A stretch of 64,000 bases of DNA, from assembly GCF_017639205.1 (NCBI RefSeq), contig NZ_CP071139.1:8927501-8991500 (forward strand). The letters run 5' to 3'. Positions 52,174 to 61,616 of this stretch are shown piece after piece (the first letter of the stretch is position 1; each line of letters opens with the position of its first letter). A model generated the notes under the pieces. It worked only from the letters and a program-made list of their open reading frames with translations, did not search any database and had not been told where the DNA came from. The stretch comes from Streptomyces nojiriensis. Lineage in GTDB: Bacteria > Actinomycetota > Actinomycetes > Streptomycetales > Streptomycetaceae. The translations under genes and the position numbers were made by a program.

Positions 52174-52900
52174 GATGACGTCCGGATACCCGCCGCTGTC
52201 CGAGCCGTTCGCCGAGGCGCTGGGGGAGGCGGCGCAGACCGCGGCGATGGCCTACCGCCTGGTGATGACCATCTCCGACGCGGTCCGCCGCGCCACCCAA
52301 TAGCGCCTCACCGGCAAGGAAGAGGAACTCGGGGAGGACGCGGAGGAGATGGACCCGAGCTGGTCCGCCGACCAGCTGCGCGGCCACCTCGGCGACGACA
52401 TCCTGGCCGAGCTGATGCAAGGCGCGGACTGGCCCCAGTCGGCCTGCCAGCTCGCCCTCCAGCAGGCCGGTGTCGACCTCTCGGTGTTCCTGCCCAGATG
52501 GGCCGTATGACCGCAGGAGTCCACCAGGCCGTCACCGCGATCCCGGCCCGGACGAAGGCGGAAGGCACCGACCAGTGGGCCGACCTCCTCAAGGCGAAGA
52601 TGCCCGCAGGTCAGGTGCGTGACGCGATCCTGGCCTCCCCGGCCTGGCCGGACATCGCGGCCGCGATGGGCCGCCTCGACGTCCAGGGCATCGACGTCGC
52701 CCGGAACCTCACCGACGCTCACCGAACAGGTGCCGGCGTGGACCAGTCCGTCGCCGCCGTCACCGCGGCCGCCAAGATCCCCACACCTGCCCCCGCCCCG
52801 GCGGCGACTGTTACTCCCGCTCCTGCACCCGCAGCCGGCGCCGCGGTACTGGCGAGGGATGGGCTGGCCGCGCGCATGGGTGCGGCCGGTGACACGTGGG
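52174..52900 (+). pseudogene. Plasmid-transfer-type hypothetical protein, amber stop and frameshift
   Basis: ATG 52174 reads SGYPPLSEPFAEALGEAAQT and VMTISDAVRRATQ, then TAG. In the same frame it resumes RLTGKEEELGEDAEEMDPSW, DDILAELMQGADWPQSACQL, and after a shift near 52498 continues GVHQAVTAIPARTKAEGTDQ and GRLDVQGIDVARNLTDAHR before becoming alanine/proline-rich. The pattern fits proteins near relaxase/transfer genes of actinobacterial integrative elements. A CAG-to-TAG change plus an indel inactivate it. Confidence 0.5.
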
Positions 52901-53215
52901 CCGCGCCCGCCCCGACCCCTGCCCCGTGCAGCGGCGGCCCGGCCGGCCCCGGCCGAGGCTGCGATCCCCACTCACCGGCAGCAGCCGCACCGGCTAGGGG
53001 AGCGGGACGTGCACCCGTAGGCAGCTGCCACGAGCGGCGGCGACGGCGTGTCCCGGTTGCGGGAGACGAGGACCTGGCCCCGCGGATCACCCAGTTCCTG
53101 CGCTGACATCGGATTCCGGTCGGCGGGGCCGGGGGATAACGTGGTGATGCTGCGCCGGATGGAAGCTTGTCAACTTGTATTGGCAGGTCCTTCCGCACTT
53201 CCGCCGAGCCCCGGA

Positions 53216-55531
53216 TCATCGTTTGGACGGGGAGGAGGTGAGATGTTCCTGGAGTTCCCGATGGCGGAACTGCCAGCCCGGTCCGGCTCTGCGGAGCAGG
53301 CCGCACCGCCAGCAGTGCTCGAGGAACTTCCCGAGCCTCCAGGGCAGACGGCCTCGCACGCACAGAAGGAACGCGCAGTAGCGCAACCAGGCTCGCCCGG
53401 CGAGCCAAGGGCGGGGATCGTAGGAGCCCCGGGCTGTCGGCAGCGGCGTCGAGAAGTCCCACGGCTTGGGTGAGAGCGTGAGCCATATCCCGCAAACGGC
53501 CGCGGCGGCCAGGCAGGCCGCGGGGTCGACGCCGGGAACGATCCAGAGCGTGGTAGCGACGGCGAACATGATCGCGAACAACCGGAGCAGGACCACCGCG
53601 AGGTCGTCGCGAAGCGGTTGCCGGGGATCGGCGACGGGCTCGTCCCGATCTGTCGGCATCCCTAACAAGAGCGCCAACGTGTGTTCTTCCTCGGTCCGTA
53701 CCGCGAACTTGAGCACGGCGAGCAATCCGGCCACCACGCCCCACGCGAGTGCCAGTTCAACCCGGTCCCTGACACCGTCGTGCAGCATCCACGCGCAGCA
53801 GAATCCCGAGCCGGCACCGAACAGAACCCACCCGGGCAGCAGTAGGAACCGGATGTGGGCGGCACTCAGCCGGGCGAACAGGATTCGTCTTGGCTGCGGC
53901 CATTCCTCCCAGAAGTCGGACGCGCTGTTCAAAGCGATCATCAAGGCCAGTGACGCCGGAGGCGCGAAGGCCAACATGCTCGCCTGGAGGACCGGCATGT
54001 GCTGCTGCAGAGAGAACGCCACCACGGCGGCGGGAACAACCAGCAGGGTGACGACGGACCAAAGCAGTGCGCGCTCGGTGCGCCGGACCCTGTCGCGGCC
54101 GGCCAGGAGCCACAGGTCGTGCAGAACGATATCGGTGGAGGACGGTACGCGCCCGGTGACGCTGGGGCCGGGGGTGTCCGCATTGGTACGGAGGTGGTCG
54201 GCCAGGGTTCCCAGGTATCGACTCGTCCTGGCGGCCCCGGCGAAGGACGGGCCACCAGCTCGGTCATGGACTTTGAGCGCGGCGTGGATGTAGTGATCGA
54301 GAAGGTGGTGATCGAGAGTGCCGTCCTTCGCGTGGGCCAGCAGGGCGTCGGGGTCTCGCCCCGTGTCGGGGTGGTACACGGTGGCGGCGAGGGCCAGGCG
54401 CCAGGGGGTGTCCAGGGCGCGATGCAGAGTGCCCGGCTGCAGATCGCCCGGGCGGGCGACGCCTTCGTATCCGGGTTCGGAGGCGAGGACGCTCAGTACC
54501 AGACTCCACGGATCCATGCCGCGTTTCGTCTGAGCGACCCGGGCCTTGAGGTATGCGTGGGCCTGGGTACTCCCGACCCGGTCGAGAGTCAGCAGCGCGA
54601 CGGTACGCACCGGGGCATCGGCACTCAACGCGTCGTACTGAGGCCGACGGCAGGTCAGCACCACCGCCCCCGCCTCTGCGTTCTCCTGGTACCGGTTGAC
54701 TTCCGCCATCAGGGCCGCCGCACGGGTGACGACCCCGTGGGCGCTGTCCTGGTCCATCTCGTCCACACCGTCGATGACCGGTAGCACCGAGTACGAATCA
54801 AGCAGCAGCCTGATGTCCGAGCGCGACAGATTCCAGACCCGGTCGAGCTGTTCGGTGAGCCATTCCCTGATTGTTCCGCCGGGCCAGGAGGAAGCAGAGA
54901 GTCGGACGGGAACCTTGACGTCCTCGCCATTCGCTCTGGCATGCGCCAGCCCGATGATCAGCTTCAGGGCGATCACGGTCTTGCCGGTACCTGCGTCCTC
55001 GGACGCCCCCGCGGCGGACGGCGCCGGCCCGGTGATGACCAGACGTCCCGGCCGCAGACCCCTGTAGAAGGCGGTCACCTCCTTCATGGTGTGTCCCGGC
55101 ACGGCGCCCGCTGCATCCTCTGCAGCGAGTGCCGAAACCTGGCCGAGGATCTCAGCGGTGAAGGTCAGGTCGATGACTGCATGGATGTCCCGGCCCACGA
55201 GCTGGTTGTAGGCATCCTCCTCGGTGCCCAGCACCGACCTCGCGAGCGATGCGGCGGCGACCTGCTGCACGGACTGCTGCTGCAGCTGCTGCTGGACTGT
55301 CAGACTGTGCACGTAACCGGATACGGACGTCCCGCCGTTGATGGCGATCGAGGCTCCGGAATGCACTACCTGCACCGGGTTCTGCGGCCCGTCGCCAGCT
55401 GCCGGGGCCGGGCCGCAGTAGCCGGTTACAGACGTACCCCCGTCCTCGGACACCGCATGGCCGCTGTGCGATACCGTTGCGCCCAACTTGGGCCCCACAT
55501 CGTGCTCTTTGCCTGATGCTGGTTCTCTCAT
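53216..55531 (-). CDS. NACHT-domain NTPase with C-terminal membrane helices
   Basis: 771 residues. Residues 15-80 carry two repeats of the pattern V-S-H-S-G-x-A ... G-G-T-S-V-x-G-Y. NACHT domain follows: Walker A A-G-T-G-K-T at 180-185 (the glycine expected five residues before G-K is Glu), Walker B LPVIDGVDEMD at 250-260, LTCRRPQYDAL sensor near 290. From about 495 on there are five or six transmembrane helices. Predicted membrane-bound signalling or defence ATPase; some bacterial NACHT proteins act against phage. Start uncertain (ATG 55531, weak ribosome binding site). It follows a small membrane-protein gene by 14 bp. Confidence 0.8.
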   Translation of the reverse strand: MREPASGKEHDVGPKLGATVSHSGHAVSEDGGTSVTGYCGPAPAAGDGPQNPVQVVHSGASIAINGGTSVSGYVHSLTVQQQLQQQSVQQVAAASLARSVLGTEEDAYNQLVGRDIHAVIDLTFTAEILGQVSALAAEDAAGAVPGHTMKEVTAFYRGLRPGRLVITGPAPSAAGASEDAGTGKTVIALKLIIGLAHARANGEDVKVPVRLSASSWPGGTIREWLTEQLDRVWNLSRSDIRLLLDSYSVLPVIDGVDEMDQDSAHGVVTRAAALMAEVNRYQENAEAGAVVLTCRRPQYDALSADAPVRTVALLTLDRVGSTQAHAYLKARVAQTKRGMDPWSLVLSVLASEPGYEGVARPGDLQPGTLHRALDTPWRLALAATVYHPDTGRDPDALLAHAKDGTLDHHLLDHYIHAALKVHDRAGGPSFAGAARTSRYLGTLADHLRTNADTPGPSVTGRVPSSTDIVLHDLWLLAGRDRVRRTERALLWSVVTLLVVPAAVVAFSLQQHMPVLQASMLAFAPPASLALMIALNSASDFWEEWPQPRRILFARLSAAHIRFLLLPGWVLFGAGSGFCCAWMLHDGVRDRVELALAWGVVAGLLAVLKFAVRTEEEHTLALLLGMPTDRDEPVADPRQPLRDDLAVVLLRLFAIMFAVATTLWIVPGVDPAACLAAAAVCGIWLTLSPKPWDFSTPLPTARGSYDPRPWLAGRAWLRYCAFLLCVRGRLPWRLGKFLEHCWRCGLLRRAGPGWQFRHRELQEHLTSSPSKR

Positions 55532-55544
55532 GGATGTACGGGGC

Positions 55545-55883
55545 CTAATCCGTGTATTCGATGCCTGAGACCGAGCCTGGGCCGCTCGCATCTCCCGTCC
55601 TCCTGGCGGTGGCGGAGCCACCACGGCTCCGGCCGCCACGCCGCCTTATACCCGTGATGCCCCCGCGGCTCGCCTTTCCCGTCCGGTCAGCCCTGTCGGT
55701 CGGTCCGGCAGGGGACTGCCGCTGGAACAGCGCCCACAACAGGGCAGCGATACCAACGGCCACCTGCAAGGACGCCCCGGCCAGTTCCCCAGTACCAGGA
55801 CTGTTCAGCATCCAAATGAGTGGCGTAGAGACGACCCCCACCACCGCCAGCACCACGACCGTGATCTTCCATCCCTGTGTCAC
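55545..55883 (-). CDS. Small membrane protein preceding the NACHT gene
   Basis: About 112 residues from GTG 55883, GAGGGGG upstream. Two hydrophobic helices (ITVVVLAVVGVVSTPLIWML and GASLQVAVGIAALLWALF) and a long basic, glycine-rich tail. Cotranscribed with the NACHT gene, so possibly its membrane partner or sensor (inference). No family recognised. Confidence 0.6.
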   Translation of the reverse strand: MTQGWKITVVVLAVVGVVSTPLIWMLNSPGTGELAGASLQVAVGIAALLWALFQRQSPAGPTDRADRTGKASRGGITGIRRRGGRSRGGSATARRTGDASGPGSVSGIEYTD

Positions 55884-57044
55884 AGCACCCCCTCTTCGTC
55901 CGACCCGGGCCGCCAGGGCAGGAGCTCGCTCACTTGTCACCAGGAACGCAACCGGTGCCACGGTGTTTCCCGGCCCTTCGGACAGAGAAACAGCCGCCTT
56001 GCCGCGATGTCCCCCGAGGGCGGTCCTGGAGCGGAGCAGGACGTGCTCACCGCCGACGTCGAGGACTTCGCCGAGATCGAGTAGCGCCTGGAAGAAGCGA
56101 CTTCAGCTCCAACCGCCGTGGCCGTTACCGGACGCCGACCGTCAGTATTTGGGCGCGCAGCGACAGCGCGGTCGGCGACGCGGCTCTTCTGCTGGATTTG
56201 CATGCCGGCGGCCTGCCGGGGGAGGGGCCGGAGGTCGAGCGGATCGTCCTCCTCGGCGTATCCGGGCTCCCGGGCCGCGAGTACCCGCGTGGGGTCACGG
56301 CTGTCAGCTCCCGCGCCGGCCGAGGGGCCGGTGCGGGTCCATAAGGCTCCTTACGGAGCGACCGGGGCACAGGCAGCCGGGAGTGGCGACAGGGCCGGCC
56401 CGGCGTGTGCAGGTCAGCCCTGTCGCGTGCGGCGCTCGCGCGGCAACGCGGTGCTGCTCTTGTCTCTGTCTGCGAAGTCACCAGCATGCCGTCGTTTACG
56501 GCTGATGACACGGGACCTCCGGACACCCCACCCTCGGCCCGCAGCACTCGAAAGAGACGTCCGGTGCCCCGCTCCGTCTCCTGACTCGGGGTACGGAGGG
56601 TCGGCACCTCCCCCCGATGCTGCTGGCCCGCTCCTGACACGCCTCCGTCTGCTCCCGCTGGTCGTGGCCGCCCGGATGACGCTCAAGCGGGCCCACGAGT
56701 CGGCTGGGGGTAGCTGCCGTGGCCGGGCGCGATCCGCGCGCTTCCCACCGGATCTGTCCCGGCTCGAGGTGGTGGAGCAGCGCCTCCACGCGCTCCTCCC
56801 CGAGATCCGCACACCGATCTTCCGAGGCTCGCGCGGTCTACCCGGGCTCACCATGGCCGTTGGGGAGTTTGGGACCGGAAGGGCGTATGCTGCGCACGGC
56901 AGATACGCCTGCCCGCTCCGAGTCATGGTGGCCCACGTCCACCGTGGCGGCGAAGACAAGGTTCCCCGAATCGCGCTGCACGCCAGGTCATCCAATTGCC
57001 CATGGCGGGTTGGACGTGGGACGTCCCGCAAAATGGAGCACACG
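55884..57044. other. No confident gene
   Basis: About 1.16 kb with no recognisable protein on either strand. Short plausible peptides occur, for example plus-strand DVLTADVEDFAEIE near 56040, but none has a start signal or family. Likely decayed sequence plus the promoter of the gene at 57045. Confidence 0.4.
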
Positions 57045-57352
57045 ATGACCAGGGACCGTCGCCGCAAGGTTGAGGTTCGCGCCCATCAGGCAGCCACCGG
57101 AACGCCGTATCTGGTGGCATGCCGACAGGTGCTTACCTTGGCCCAGGTGATGGAGCAGCACCCGCTGCTCAGCCAGTTCGGTATCGGCGTCTACGACCCT
57201 CTGCGCAAGACGACCGAGCAGCGCAAGGCCGAGCTCGCCGCCGACCGCGAGCGATTGGCGCAGGACGAGGCCATGGTGATGGAGACGGTCGCTTGGCTGC
57301 GAGAGAACATCACGCCGATCAAGACTCCTACCGCCAGCAGCTACTCCGTTAA
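57045..57352 (+). pseudogene. 5' half of a conserved hypothetical gene split by an IS element
   Basis: ATG 57045 reads TRDRRRKVEVRAHQAATGTP, LAQVMEQHPLLSQFGIGVYD and WLRENITPIKTPTASSYSV. At codon 103 the gene is cut by the IS. Joining bases 57045-57352 to 58638-58782 gives 453 nt, exactly 151 codons, with V-K-H-V across the joint. The 150-residue product is a Streptomyces protein whose C-terminus carries a hydrophobic FIAAALIAGY stretch. Function unknown. Confidence 0.85.
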
Positions 57353-57392
57353 GACATCGTTTCTTATGGCGTGGTCGTTCGTTGAACCGTGC

Positions 57393-58213
57393 ATGACGGA
57401 TCTGGTTGAGCGGTTGGTGCCGGACGAGTTGTGGGTGCTGTTCCGGCGGGTGGTGCCGCCGACGGAGGTGATACGTCCGCAGGGCGGGGGCCGCCGGCGA
57501 GCAGGTGACCGGGAGGCGCTGGCCGCGATCATCTTCGTGGCGACCTCGGGCTGCACCTGGCGCCAGCTCCCCCCGGTGTTCGGTCCGAGCTGGCAAACGG
57601 TCTACCGACGCTTCGCCCAGTGGACCCAGGCCCGCGTCTGGGCCCGGCTCTACCGCGTCATCCTCGACGAACTCGGCGCCCGCGGACAACTGGACTGGTC
57701 GCGGTGCGCGATCGACTCCGTCAGCCTGCGGGCTGCAAAAGGGGGCCACTGACCGGACCGAATCCGACCGACCGCGGCAAACTGGGATCGAAGATCCACC
57801 TGATCACCGACCGGAACGGACTGCCGCTGTCCCTGGGCATCTCCGGCGCGAACATGCACGACAGCCAGGGCCTGGAGCCACTCGTGCGAGGCATCCCGCC
57901 CATCCACTCCCGCCGCGGGCCCCGTCGCCGACGCCCGGCGAAACTGCACGCCGACAAGGGCTACGACTACGACCACCTGCGCCGATGGCTCCGTAAGCGT
58001 GGGATCCGCCACCGCATCGCCCGCAAGGGCGTCGAGTCCTCACAGCGGCTGGGCCGTCATCGCTGGGTGGTCGAGAGAACCGTGTCCTGGCTGGCCGGCT
58101 GCCGCCGACTGCACCGGCGGTACGAACGCAAGGCTGAACACTTCCTCGCCTTCGTCGGCATAGCCGCAGCCCTGATCGGCTACCGGCGATTGGCCACGCC
58201 GCTCAGGTCCTGA
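57393..58213 (+). CDS. IS5-family transposase, orfAB by -1 frameshift
   Basis: Frame 1 (57393-57752) encodes the N-terminal part: LVERLVPDELWVLFRRVVPP and GCTWRQLPPVFGPSWQTVYR, first catalytic Asp in the CAIDSVSLRAAK region. Frame 2 continues PNPTDRGKLGSKIHLITDRN, second Asp in HADKGYDYDHL, Glu in HRWVVERTVSWLAG, to stop 58213. The frames meet at AAAAGGGGG (57737-57745). A -1 slip there joins them into about 273 residues, as in other IS5/IS427-group elements that use programmed frameshifting. A simple mutation is the alternative. Confidence 0.8.
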
Positions 58214-58559
58214 GGCAGTCCTGCTGCACGTCGAAACAGATCAGCCCCATCTTGTCCGCCAGATCTGCCGCGTAGGCCGACGCTTCTTCAGCCCTGCTCC
58301 AGCCCATCCCGAAGTAGATGAGCGGACCGCTTGCACCGCTGATCAGCGGCCCGACCGACCAGGGCGAGGTCCCTTCCTCGTCCTCGGTGATATCGCACCA
58401 CCGCTCAAGAAGCGCGGTCACGTAGGCCGTGATGAGTTCGGACGGAGGCTCCAGGTCCTCACTGTCGAGGTAGCGGTCGTACAAGTCGCTCAAGACCCGG
58501 CGGGCAGCCCTGTCATTCGCCGGCCGCTCGCCTTCCCAGACAGCAAGGTCGTAGCTCAT
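58203..58559 (-). CDS. Passenger gene of the IS: immunity-like hypothetical protein
   Basis: 118 residues: SYDLAVWEGERPANDRAARR, LDSEDLEPPSELITAYVTAL, and SVGPLISGASGPLIYFGMGW. Acidic, soluble, no signal peptide; the composition recalls immunity proteins of polymorphic-toxin systems and a small actinobacterial family beginning M-S-Y-D-L-A-V-W-E. It overlaps the transposase stop by 11 bp on the opposite strand and lies wholly inside the IS ends, so it moves with the element. Real function unknown. Confidence 0.75.
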   Translation of the reverse strand: MSYDLAVWEGERPANDRAARRVLSDLYDRYLDSEDLEPPSELITAYVTALLERWCDITEDEEGTSPWSVGPLISGASGPLIYFGMGWSRAEEASAYAADLADKMGLICFDVQQDCLRT

Positions 58560-58637
58560 GCCCGGAGGCTCTCATGCCGCACTGACAGACCTCCGAGCTG
58601 GTCAACAGGACCTACAGCCAAAAGAAACGACGTCTAA

Positions 58638-58782
58638 ACACGTGATGGAACGGACGACGCGCACGTACGTCGCCAACGGCGTGTTCATCGCCGCAGCGCT
58701 CATCGCTGGTTATACCTTCAAGTACGAGCAGCCGAATGTGCTGTTCGGCATGAGCCGCCGAGATCTGAAGCGGATGAACTGA
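58638..58782 (+). pseudogene. 3' half of the gene split by the IS element
   Basis: After the TAA duplication the reading resumes with HVMERTTRTYVANGVFIAAA, LIAGYTFKYEQPNVLFGM, SRRDLKRMN and stop 58782. See the 5' half at 57045. No start codon is likely to express it separately. Confidence 0.85.
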
Positions 58783-58941
58783 CCGTCCCAGCAGGGGCTT
58801 ATCAGCTTCAGCGCTGAACGGCTTCGCGGGTGGCTGTACCTGGCCAAACTCGCTCGGTCAGGTACACCCACTTCCGAAAACGGCTCCTTCCGTGTTCTTC
58901 GGCTTCGACACTGGCCGGACGTCTATGTGAAGGAGCCGACC

Positions 58942-59292
58942 GTGACCGACGACGAGCAGCAGCTCGCCGCCCTCCTCAACGGCCTTCCAGGCCACGACGA
59001 CGCCCGGTTCTGGCGCGGTCTCAAGGAAGCCGCAGGCATCTACCGCATACGCTCGACCATGTCCTCCGCCGTCCAGGAGGCTCAAGACGGCGACTTCGAA
59101 CCGCTCGCCGAGTTCGTCCTCGACGTCTTCAACCGCGACGGCCGGCTCAAGGACACCGCTGCGGCCCTCGCCTCACATCTTGGCAGTACCCTGCGTGCCC
59201 GTGCCTGGATCACCGACGCCATAGCGGCCGCGGACCGCATCAACCGTGCCCACGTCCAGGACCCCCTCGACGAACTCGCCGCGAAGTGGTGA
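58942..59292 (+). CDS. Hypothetical helical protein
   Basis: 116 residues from GTG 58942 (AAGGAG six bases upstream; a GTG at 58927 is an alternative). Helical: QQLAALLNGLPGHDDARFWR, MSSAVQEAQDGDFEPLAEFV, ITDAIAAADRINRAHVQD. No known domain. Stands between the split gene and a 640-bp gene-free stretch. Confidence 0.65.
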   Translation: MTDDEQQLAALLNGLPGHDDARFWRGLKEAAGIYRIRSTMSSAVQEAQDGDFEPLAEFVLDVFNRDGRLKDTAAALASHLGSTLRARAWITDAIAAADRINRAHVQDPLDELAAKW

Positions 59293-59937
59293 GGAAGCGG
59301 ACACCCCGTTTGACGTGACCGTGGCGGCGGCCAGGCCGCCTGGTCCGTAAGGGGTTCGATCCGCAGTTTGGGCCCGAGACTAACCAGACAGAACTTCTGA
59401 GCCGCGCTCACGCCGGACACCCTCCACGCCTACCCGTATGACATGAGGCCGGCACGGACCGCGGCGAGTTCAGCCGGATCCGTTGCGCGCCCGCCTGCGG
59501 CGCGCTCGCTGTTCTGGGGATGGCGGCGCGCCACCGCCCACCGTGGAAGGCGGCCTCGATGCCGCGCCCGCGCAGGACGTCGCCCACGCGTCACCCGCCC
59601 CTTCCGTGACTCCGGTGAGCAGTTGCGTTCCACCGATGCAACCGGTGCGGTGGTTGTCGGCCCAGCGAACGAACTCTCGGGGGGAAGCAGCCCGGATCGC
59701 GGTCCGCGTGGCCGAAGGCGGCCGTCCGCGCCCATGCCCGGCGCCTTTCGGCCGATGCCAGGAGCCTGCCGAGGCCCTGCAGGAGCTGTGCGAGGCGGAG
59801 GAGTCGTACGACCGTACGCGCGAACCAGCACCGTCCCGAATGCGTTCGAGCGTCGGGTCTGCCCGGTCCGGGGAACCTCTCCACCCGGGGGAGAGGAAAC
59901 GATCGGCCCCGCCGCGCGGAGCCCTAGCGTGGAGTGG
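59293..59937. other. No confident gene
   Basis: 645 bp with only overlapping frames. A plus-strand segment immediately upstream of 59938 would hold the promoter of the metalloprotease-like gene. Confidence 0.4.
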
Positions 59938-60492
59938 ATGAAGCGTCTGTCAGCGGGCTTATCGGTGGCCGCAGCCCTGCTCCTGACCGCCCCGCCTCCG
60001 GCGGCGGCTGTCGCTGCGGCGCCGTGCGTCAGGGGCGAGGCCGAGTCGCGGTCGCGCAGCTCGGTGGACGACGGCGAGATCAGATGGACGGCGAACACGG
60101 CCTACTCCGACGCGTACAAGCACGCGCTCAAGGCGTGGCAGTACACCGGCCACAAGATCAAACTGGCCCCGGACTCGGCGACTACCGTCAACGACCTCGA
60201 GTTCGTGGACTACAACGACCCGAAGGACCATGCCGCCGCGAAGTGGAACTACCGGGGCGGCCCCGGCCAGACCGACTACATCCGGTTCAACACGGCCGCG
60301 ATGAAGAATGCGAGCCGGACAAAGCGCCGACAGATCGCGGCGCACGAGCTGGGCCACGCCCTGGGGCTGTGCCACAAGTCGGACGCGGGCGGCCCGGGCT
60401 ACGTGCGGTCGGTGATGTGGCCGACCGCCCACGAATACTTCGATCTCCCTCAGGACGTCGACCGAGCCAACTACTCCAAGCTGTGGGGCTGA
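59938..60492 (+). CDS. Secreted zinc metalloprotease-like protein (snapalysin-type)
   Basis: 184 residues. Signal peptide 1-27 (KRLSAGLSVAAALLLTA, cleavage after PAAA). Zinc motif A-A-H-E-L-G-H-A-L-G-L-C-H near 140 and the Met-turn region YVRSVMWPT near 165. Upstream IRWTANTAYSDAYKHALKAW forms the N-terminal fold. Length and motifs are like snapalysin-type and reprolysin-like peptidases. GGAG precedes the ATG; cotranscribed with the gene at 60495. Confidence 0.8.
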   Translation: MKRLSAGLSVAAALLLTAPPPAAAVAAAPCVRGEAESRSRSSVDDGEIRWTANTAYSDAYKHALKAWQYTGHKIKLAPDSATTVNDLEFVDYNDPKDHAAAKWNYRGGPGQTDYIRFNTAAMKNASRTKRRQIAAHELGHALGLCHKSDAGGPGYVRSVMWPTAHEYFDLPQDVDRANYSKLWG

Positions 60493-60494
60493 TC

Positions 60495-61043
60495 ATGAAC
60501 GTGAAGACGTGGGCGCTGGCCGGGACTGCGGCCGCCGTGCTCCTCGGCGGCGGCTGGTACGCCTGGGAGAACAGCGGCGCATCGCACACGGAGAGCCTGT
60601 GCGGGACCCCGTCCGGCGGCACTGATGCCGAGGTGGCGACCAGCGCGCAGGGCATCGCCGTGGTGGAGGCCACAGGCGAGGCCGCGCACGACCCGCAGGC
60701 CGTCGGCTCCGAGAACCCCGAGCTCGTCACGACGCCGGTACGGATCGTGGAGTCGATGAAGGGGAAGTTCGCCCCGGTCATCGGGGTGTCCCAGCGGGTT
60801 GAGCCCGGCGGGGCGCCCGGTTCGTTCAAGGTGGCCACCTCCAACCGAGAGGTGATGATGAAGCCGGGGGAGCGGTACGTGGTCGCGATCGGCCCCGGAG
60901 ACCTGGAAGCCCGCCCTGGGACGACGACGTTCGCCACCCTGATCCAGCCCGCACACCGCGGTGCGGTCGATGAGGCCGACTATTGGCGGAGCGTGATCGC
61001 GAAGGCCCCCCCGAAGCCCGCCTGCGATGACACCGTCAGCTAG
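60495..61043 (+). CDS. Membrane-anchored or secreted hypothetical protein
   Basis: 182 residues, two bases after the upstream stop. N-terminal hydrophobic segment (TWALAGTAAAVLLGGGWYAW) acts as signal or anchor. Soluble part has beta-rich blocks AQGIAVVEATGEAAHDPQAV, TTPVRIVESMKGKFAPVIG and MMKPGERYVVAIGPGDLEA, and two cysteines. Function unknown; probably acts together with the protease-like neighbour outside the membrane (inference). Confidence 0.7.
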   Translation: MNVKTWALAGTAAAVLLGGGWYAWENSGASHTESLCGTPSGGTDAEVATSAQGIAVVEATGEAAHDPQAVGSENPELVTTPVRIVESMKGKFAPVIGVSQRVEPGGAPGSFKVATSNREVMMKPGERYVVAIGPGDLEARPGTTTFATLIQPAHRGAVDEADYWRSVIAKAPPKPACDDTVS

Positions 61044-61229
61044 CGGGGGAAGGCCGGCAGGCCCCGCCGCAGCCGCTGCTGCGCCACCGATGACGTGTGA
61101 CGAACCAGGACCTCTGCCGGCAAGGCGCCACAGTCGCGCGACGGCAGGCCGAGCCGCACCGTCCGGCCGGCCACCGGCGCAACTCCCATGGACACCGTGG
61201 GGCGGACCCGTCGGCGTCGGCGGCACCAC

Positions 61230-61480
61230 CGTCACCACCCCCGACGTCACCCTGCTCCCGGGCAGCCGCCCCGTGTTGTACACCGACGGCCTGGCCGAGG
61301 TCCGCGGGCGGGACATCGACGACCGCCTCACCGAGCTCAGCCGGCTGCTCACCGAACCGCAGCGGCCGCTGCCCCCCCGTGCGACTCGCTGATCACCCAT
61401 ATCGTGCCGGCGCCTGCCGCCGCCGTCGCCCTGCTCGCCCGGCATCAACCCCGCCGGCCGACCGCACCGTCCGCCCCCTC
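61230..61480 (+). pseudogene. C-terminal fragment of a SpoIIE-type serine phosphatase
   Basis: Reads DVTLLPGSRPVLYTDGLAEV and RGRDIDDRLTELSRLLTEPQ, the end of the PP2C/SpoIIE phosphatase domain (LYTDGL is diagnostic), then after a shift in a CCCCCC run CDSLITHIVPAPAAAVALLA. N-terminal domain missing. Confidence 0.6.
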
Positions 61481-61578
61481 AGCCTGCCCCGCAATCAGCT
61501 GACCGGGCCGGCCCGGGTCCCGGCCGCTGCGCTCAGGCAGGCGGCCGTGGGAGCGATGGGGGACTGAACAGACACTCT

Positions 61579-61597
61579 TATCGTCGCGATGACGATA
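61579..61597. promoter_or_regulatory. Palindrome TATCGTC-N5-GACGATA upstream of 61617
   Basis: A 7-bp inverted repeat with a 5-bp spacer lies 20 bp before the start codon, in an AT-rich stretch that continues ATTAATGTTATGG. Likely a repressor operator overlapping the promoter of the gene at 61617. Confidence 0.55.
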
Positions 61598-61616
61598 TTA
61601 ATGTTATGGTCGGCTC

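Larger units (their letters stand above)
57353..58634 (+). mobile_element. IS5-family insertion sequence with a passenger gene (1282 bp)
   Basis: Left end GACATCGTTTCTTATGGC matches the reverse complement of the right end, GACGTCGTTTCTTTTGGC, at 16 of 18 positions. TAA is duplicated at 57350-57352 and 58635-58637. The element contains a transposase in two overlapping frames and, on the opposite strand between transposase and right end, a complete 118-codon gene. Excision with one TAA restores the interrupted gene exactly, which fixes both boundaries. Confidence 0.9.
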
